35,691 nucleotides of DNA, taken from an uncultured Flavobacteriales bacterium (GTDB lineage Bacteria > Bacteroidota > Bacteroidia > Flavobacteriales_D > Sanyastnellaceae). The DNA lies in assembly GCA_913041065.1 (NCBI GenBank), contig CAJWII010000004.1, positions 1 to 35,691 of the forward strand, read 5' to 3'. Numbering within the stretch: position 1 is the stretch's first letter; every line of letters starts with the position of its first letter. Under the pieces are notes generated by a model. The model was not told the DNA's origin, ran no database searches, and worked only from the letters and a program-made list of their open reading frames with translations. Positions 32,805-35,691 of the stretch are shown in pieces. A program made the translations under genes and the position numbers.

Positions 32805-33824
32805 TCAGGACGACGTGGTCCGCCAGAACAACCCCCAGGTGGTCAAAAACAAGCCCACCCCCATCACGAGGTGAATGGGTTGGGCCCAAGCAGGAAAGGC
32901 GCCGTAGGCGAAGAGCAGGCCCGTGCACAGTTGCGCCACGAGGAGCAGAAGGGTGGCGTTGCGGGCACGCAGCACGTGGCGCTTGCCGAACGGCCCCATG
33001 CGCCAAATCCAAAACAGGTGGGCGGCCATGACCACCCAATACCCCGAACGATGGATGAGGTACAGCACTTCACTGGAGGCCATAGAAGTGGCCAAGTCGG
33101 GCCTGTCGAACCCTTGCTTCAGCAACACGTCGACAAGCTCGCGGACTTCGGTGCCGGTGACGATTTGGGCCAAAGTCACCACCAAGGCCAGCATCAAGCC
33201 CCAACGCGCGGACCGGTGCCAACGTACAGTCAGTCCTTTCAACCTCTGGATGATGACGCTGTCGATGGCCAGGATGGCCAAGGCTCCGAGCATGTGGATC
33301 GTGATGCTATGCGGGATCAAGTTGCCGTCCACCACAAGCTTGCCCAGCCACGCCACAAACCCGAGGGCAAGAACGCCAAGCAAGGCCAACAACGTCGTTC
33401 GGAGATCACCCGCCAGCATCGCCGTCCCGAGCAAAAGCAACGCAGGAAGGCCCGCCAGCGCCCCGAGCATGCGGTTGATGAATTCCACCCACGTGTGCAG
33501 CGGGTTGAACATGGCGTAGTCATGTTTGGTGTAGGGCGACCATGCACCCTGGGCTTGCTCCGCCTGGAAATCCACAGCGACCAAGTCGGTTTGGGCCACC
33601 CAAAATTGGTCCTCCATCAACAGCATGCGCCCCGCCTCGTAGGACTCTCCTGGGGTGTAGGTCACTTGGGCGACATCGGTGGGCGGGACAAGCAGGCCGA
33701 AACACTTGGGCCAATCCGGGCAACCCATGCCACTGCCGGTCATGCGCACGACACTCCCCGCAAGCACCACGAGCAAGGCCAACCAAAACGACGCCCGAGC
33801 AAGGGGCAGGAGGAGTCGGGTCAT
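32805..33824 (-). CDS. ctaA: heme A synthase (COX15/CtaA family)
   Basis: An inner-membrane enzyme that oxidises the C8 methyl group of heme O to a formyl group, giving heme A for cytochrome aa3-type oxidases. The 339 residues show about eight membrane helices in two four-helix halves. GSVVRMTGSGMGCPDWPKCFG includes the loop cysteines of the first extracellular loop, HTWVEFINR and later IHRSGYWVVMAAHLFW and PIHLVMGVGLF provide the heme-ligand histidines. The ATG at 33824 overlaps the stop of the HMA lipoprotein by 4 bases (ATGA), showing translational coupling. Oxidase subunit genes are not in the window. Confidence 0.95.
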   Translation of the reverse strand: MTRLLLPLARASFWLALLVVLAGSVVRMTGSGMGCPDWPKCFGLLVPPTDVAQVTYTPGESYEAGRMLLMEDQFWVAQTDLVAVDFQAEQAQGAWSPYTKHDYAMFNPLHTWVEFINRMLGALAGLPALLLLGTAMLAGDLRTTLLALLGVLALGFVAWLGKLVVDGNLIPHSITIHMLGALAILAIDSVIIQRLKGLTVRWHRSARWGLMLALVVTLAQIVTGTEVRELVDVLLKQGFDRPDLATSMASSEVLYLIHRSGYWVVMAAHLFWIWRMGPFGKRHVLRARNATLLLLVAQLCTGLLFAYGAFPAWAQPIHLVMGVGLFLTTWGLFWRTTSS

Positions 33825-34213
33825 GGCTGGACTTCGACCTCGCCAAAGTGGGTCACCGCCATGCGTTCCACCGGGTACATGCCGTCCCCGATGGCCGTCA
33901 CTTTGGCCACGAGCGCCTCTGCGTCCACCACCGCAGGGTCGTACTCCACTTTCGCCACATTCACGCTCCGGTCCTTTTCAAAGTCGATGGTGGCCGTCGC
34001 CACGCCAGGAACTTCGAGCAGCTCCTTGCGCACTTTGGCCACACACCCCACTTCGCACATCATGCCTTGAACGGACATCTCCGCCACCGTGCGTTCGATG
34101 GCACCCTCCACGCGGGTCTCTTCGTAGACCGTGGGAACCATGTCGGCAGAAGGGCCTCCACACGACATCCAGATGAGGGCCAGCATTGTGCAAAGGAGAG
34201 AGGGGATTCGCAT
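33821..34213 (-). CDS. heavy-metal-associated (HMA) domain protein, probable lipoprotein
   Basis: A 130-residue exported protein. The N-terminus is a signal sequence with Cys18 after a hydrophobic run (LALIWMSCGG); the residue three before the Cys is Trp, so lipid attachment is likely but not certain. Residues about 42-115 form an HMA domain (VQGMMCEVGCVAKVRKELLEVPGV). The metal loop is CxxxC (Cys53, Cys57) rather than the usual CxxC, a variant I recall from other Bacteroidota proteins. It probably binds copper. Its stop overlaps the heme A synthase start, which suggests a task in copper supply to cytochrome oxidase; that is inference. TATCTTTG ends 4 bases before the ATG, so the operon mRNA is predicted to be leaderless. 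Confidence 0.85.
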   Translation of the reverse strand: MRIPSLLCTMLALIWMSCGGPSADMVPTVYEETRVEGAIERTVAEMSVQGMMCEVGCVAKVRKELLEVPGVATATIDFEKDRSVNVAKVEYDPAVVDAEALVAKVTAIGDGMYPVERMAVTHFGEVEVQP

Positions 34214-34217
34214 GAGT

Positions 34218-34225
34218 CAAAGATA
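34218..34225 (-). promoter_or_regulatory. -7 promoter element of the HMA-ctaA operon, predicted leaderless
   Basis: The minus strand reads TATCTTTG-ACTC-ATG: a perfect TAnnTTTG, identical to the rplU element, 4 bases before the start codon. No clear -33 TTG is seen in the GC-rich sequence upstream. Confidence 0.6.
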
Positions 34226-34258
34226 GCGGGTCCCCGGGCGACACCATGGGCCTTGTGC

Positions 34259-34266
34259 TAATTTTG
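34259..34266 (+). promoter_or_regulatory. -7 promoter element of the second EamA gene, predicted near-leaderless
   Basis: TAATTTTG, a perfect TAnnTTTG, ends 7 bases before the ATG at 34274. It stands back to back with the HMA promoter in a 60-base divergent spacer. Confidence 0.6.
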
Positions 34267-34273
34267 CAACCTC

Positions 34274-35197
34274 ATGGGGACCTCCAACTCCAAAATGTGG
34301 CTGGCGCTGTTGGCGCTTGGGTTTGTGTGGGGCAGCTCCTTCATCCTCATGAAGATGGCGTTATTCGACACCGCCGGAGAGCGTCTTTTCCTCGCCTTGG
34401 ACGTCGCCCTGGGCCGCATCGCGATCGCCGGATTGGCCATGGCCCCATTGGCGTGGACCCACCGCACCTACCTCACGCGCCAGAACTTGCCCTGGCTCCT
34501 CGTTGTAGGCGGATTGGGCAACATGCTTCCTGCGTATTTCTTCACCACAGCCCAAACCTTGATCCCCTCCTCCGTGGCCGGCATGCTCAACGCCCTCACG
34601 CCCATGTTCACCCTGATCGTGGGGGTGCTGCTCTTCCAGACCCGGGCCCACGCCCTGCAGATGGCCGGCATTGCCGTGGGGTTGGTGGGGGCTGCCATAT
34701 TGGCCTTCCAGCCCGGCATGGGCGACGTGCTGGGTCAAGAAGCCCTCGGCGGGGCGGGGCGCGTGCTCGCGGCCACGGTATGCTACGGGGTCAGTGTGAA
34801 CGTGATTCGACACAAACTCCACGCCGTGCCTGCCGCCGGCGTTGCGGCATTGGCCCTGGGGTTGATGGGGTTGCCCGCGGCGGCGTTGGGCCTGTCAGGA
34901 GACCTGCCCACCTTGGCGTTCACCCACCCGGACGGCCTTCGAGGGTTGTGGGCCATGGTGGTGCTCGCTGTGGTCGGAACGGGCCTGGCCTTGGTGGCCT
35001 TCAACCGCATCATTCAACGCACCAGCGCCCTGTTTGCAAGCACCGTCACGTACATCATTCCCCTCTTCGCCACGATGTGGGGGTGGCTTGATCAAGAGCC
35101 CTTGACGCGTTGGCACCTATTGGGCGGGACGGTCGTGTTGATGGGGGTTTGGCTTGTGAATCGAGGTGGGCGAAAGGCCTCGGAAAAGGCCCTCTGA
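34274..35197 (+). CDS. EamA/DMT-family membrane transporter
   Basis: A 307-residue protein with ten likely membrane helices in two EamA repeats. Repeat 1 opens with [19 protein letters not shown] (the WGSSF motif is a hallmark), includes [19 protein letters not shown], and ends near residue 140; repeat 2 opens at [20 protein letters not shown] and includes [13 protein letters not shown]. Substrate is unknown; relatives export metabolites and amino acids. The ATG at 34274 follows TAATTTTG by 7 bases. It is divergent from the HMA lipoprotein and not closely similar to the other EamA protein at 887-1828. rplU follows 65 bases later but from its own promoter. Confidence 0.92.
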   Translation: MGTSNSKMWLALLALGFVWGSSFILMKMALFDTAGERLFLALDVALGRIAIAGLAMAPLAWTHRTYLTRQNLPWLLVVGGLGNMLPAYFFTTAQTLIPSSVAGMLNALTPMFTLIVGVLLFQTRAHALQMAGIAVGLVGAAILAFQPGMGDVLGQEALGGAGRVLAATVCYGVSVNVIRHKLHAVPAAGVAALALGLMGLPAAALGLSGDLPTLAFTHPDGLRGLWAMVVLAVVGTGLALVAFNRIIQRTSALFASTVTYIIPLFATMWGWLDQEPLTRWHLLGGTVVLMGVWLVNRGGRKASEKAL

Positions 35198-35200
35198 CGG

Positions 35201-35232
35201 TTTGGGGGTTTCAGACTTTCCCACTATCTTTG
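35201..35232 (+). promoter_or_regulatory. promoter of rplU
   Basis: TTTG at 35201-35204, a 20-base spacer, and TATCTTTG at 35225-35232: a textbook Bacteroidota promoter. The predicted leader is about 25 bases, ending in an A-rich stretch (GGGAAAAATTCAA) rather than a Shine-Dalgarno sequence. Confidence 0.85.
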
Positions 35233-35262
35233 CGCTCCCTTTGTGGGAAAAATTCAATCCTC

Positions 35263-35691
35263 ATGTATGCAATCGTAGAGATCGCAGGGCACCAATACAA
35301 GGTAGAGAAAGACCAGCAGATGTTCGTCAACCGCCTCGACGCAGAGGAGGGCAAGAAGGTCAAGTTTGACCGAGTGCTCCTCGTCGACAAAGGTGGTGAC
35401 GTAACTGTTGGCGCCCCCGCGGTAGACGGCTTGGCCGTCCACGCCGTCGTTGAACGGCACCTGAAAGGAGACAAGGTTCTTGTCTTCAAGAAAAAGCGTC
35501 GCAAAGGATACCAGAAGCTCAACGGCTTCCGCGCGTCCTTGACGGAAATCAAAATCACCGACATCAAGAAGGCCACCGCCAAGAAGGCAGCGCCCAAGAA
35601 GGATGCGGAAGCGGCTCCTGCAAAGGAAGCAGTTACAAAGAAGCCTGCGGCCAAGAAGCCCGCAGCCAAGAAGGCTGCGCCCAAAAAGACT
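35263..35691 (+). CDS. rplU: 50S ribosomal protein bL21, 3' end beyond window
   Basis: The large-subunit ribosomal protein bL21, starting [19 protein letters not shown]. The core (residues 1 to about 103) ends with the family signature [15 protein letters not shown] and LTEIKI, matching the usual 100-odd residue length. It then continues with a basic low-complexity tail of Ala-Lys-Pro repeats (AAKKP units) like histone H1, at least 40 residues long, still open at the right edge after 143 residues. Such tails occur on some Bacteroidota bL21 proteins; the role is unknown. In most bacteria rpmA (bL27) follows next; it is outside the window. The promoter is clear (35201-35232). Confidence 0.96.
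   Translation, partial: MYAIVEIAGHQYKVEKDQQMFVNRLDAEEGKKVKFDRVLLVDKGGDVTVGAPAVDGLAVHAVVERHLKGDKVLVFKKKRRKGYQKLNGFRASLTEIKITDIKKATAKKAAPKKDAEAAPAKEAVTKKPAAKKPAAKKAAPKKT

Noticed and set aside
35550-35691. short repeats in the rplU tail considered as a CRISPR-like or tandem-repeat array
   Set aside because: The repeats are in frame, encode Ala-Lys-Pro units and have no spacers; they are a coding low-complexity tail.

Overview
The window looks like chromosomal DNA of a GC-rich member of the Bacteroidota, most likely Flavobacteriales. The evidence is two secreted proteins with type IX secretion C-terminal sorting domains, promoter elements of the Bacteroidota TAnnTTTG type, a SecA whose tail lacks the zinc motif, a eukaryote-type class Ia ribonucleotide reductase, and kynurenine-pathway genes of the bacterial NAD route. 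Most genes lack a clear Shine-Dalgarno sequence. I see no rRNA, tRNA, insertion sequence, prophage or CRISPR array.

Layout. 1-4320 (minus strand): GH3-family protein, uridine kinase, ArsC/Spx-like protein, EamA transporter, 3-hydroxyanthranilate dioxygenase, and the start of a secreted protein cut by the window edge. 4334-8525 (minus): two tandem T9SS cargo proteins, each followed by a hairpin terminator. 8618-11494 (minus): glycine dehydrogenase GcvP, divergent from a UbiA-like membrane protein at 11633. 12597-18144 (plus): a large secreted FG-GAP/vanadium-haloperoxidase fusion, kynureninase, and an RCK (TrkA-type) regulatory protein. 18134-20952 (minus): ComF, free-methionine-sulfoxide reductase and an Ig-like lipoprotein. 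21047-24364: DUF72 protein (+), sodium/solute symporter (-), uracil phosphoribosyltransferase (+). 24377-28279 (minus): SecA and a DUF1569 protein. 28668-32161 (plus): nrdB-nrdA behind the only long intergenic region. 32216-34213 (minus): HMA lipoprotein, heme A synthase, thioredoxin-family protein. 34274-35691 (plus): a second EamA transporter and the start of rplU (bL21).

Functional links. Kynureninase and 3-hydroxyanthranilate dioxygenase are two steps of tryptophan-to-quinolinate (NAD) synthesis, placed about 15 kb apart. The HMA protein and CtaA are translationally coupled and fit cytochrome oxidase biogenesis. NrdB and NrdA form one ribonucleotide reductase. Uridine kinase and Upp are both uracil/uridine salvage enzymes, at separate loci.

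The most interesting signal is regulatory. A TAnnTTTG -7 promoter element lies only 4 to 7 bases upstream of the start codon of at least five genes (secA, the msrC-like gene, the HMA lipoprotein, kynU, the second EamA gene). Near-matches lie at exactly 4 bases in several more. This predicts widespread leaderless mRNAs. By contrast rplU, gcvP, nrdB and the T9SS cargo genes appear to have ordinary 5' leaders. All start choices, promoters and operon calls here are inferred by eye from sequence.
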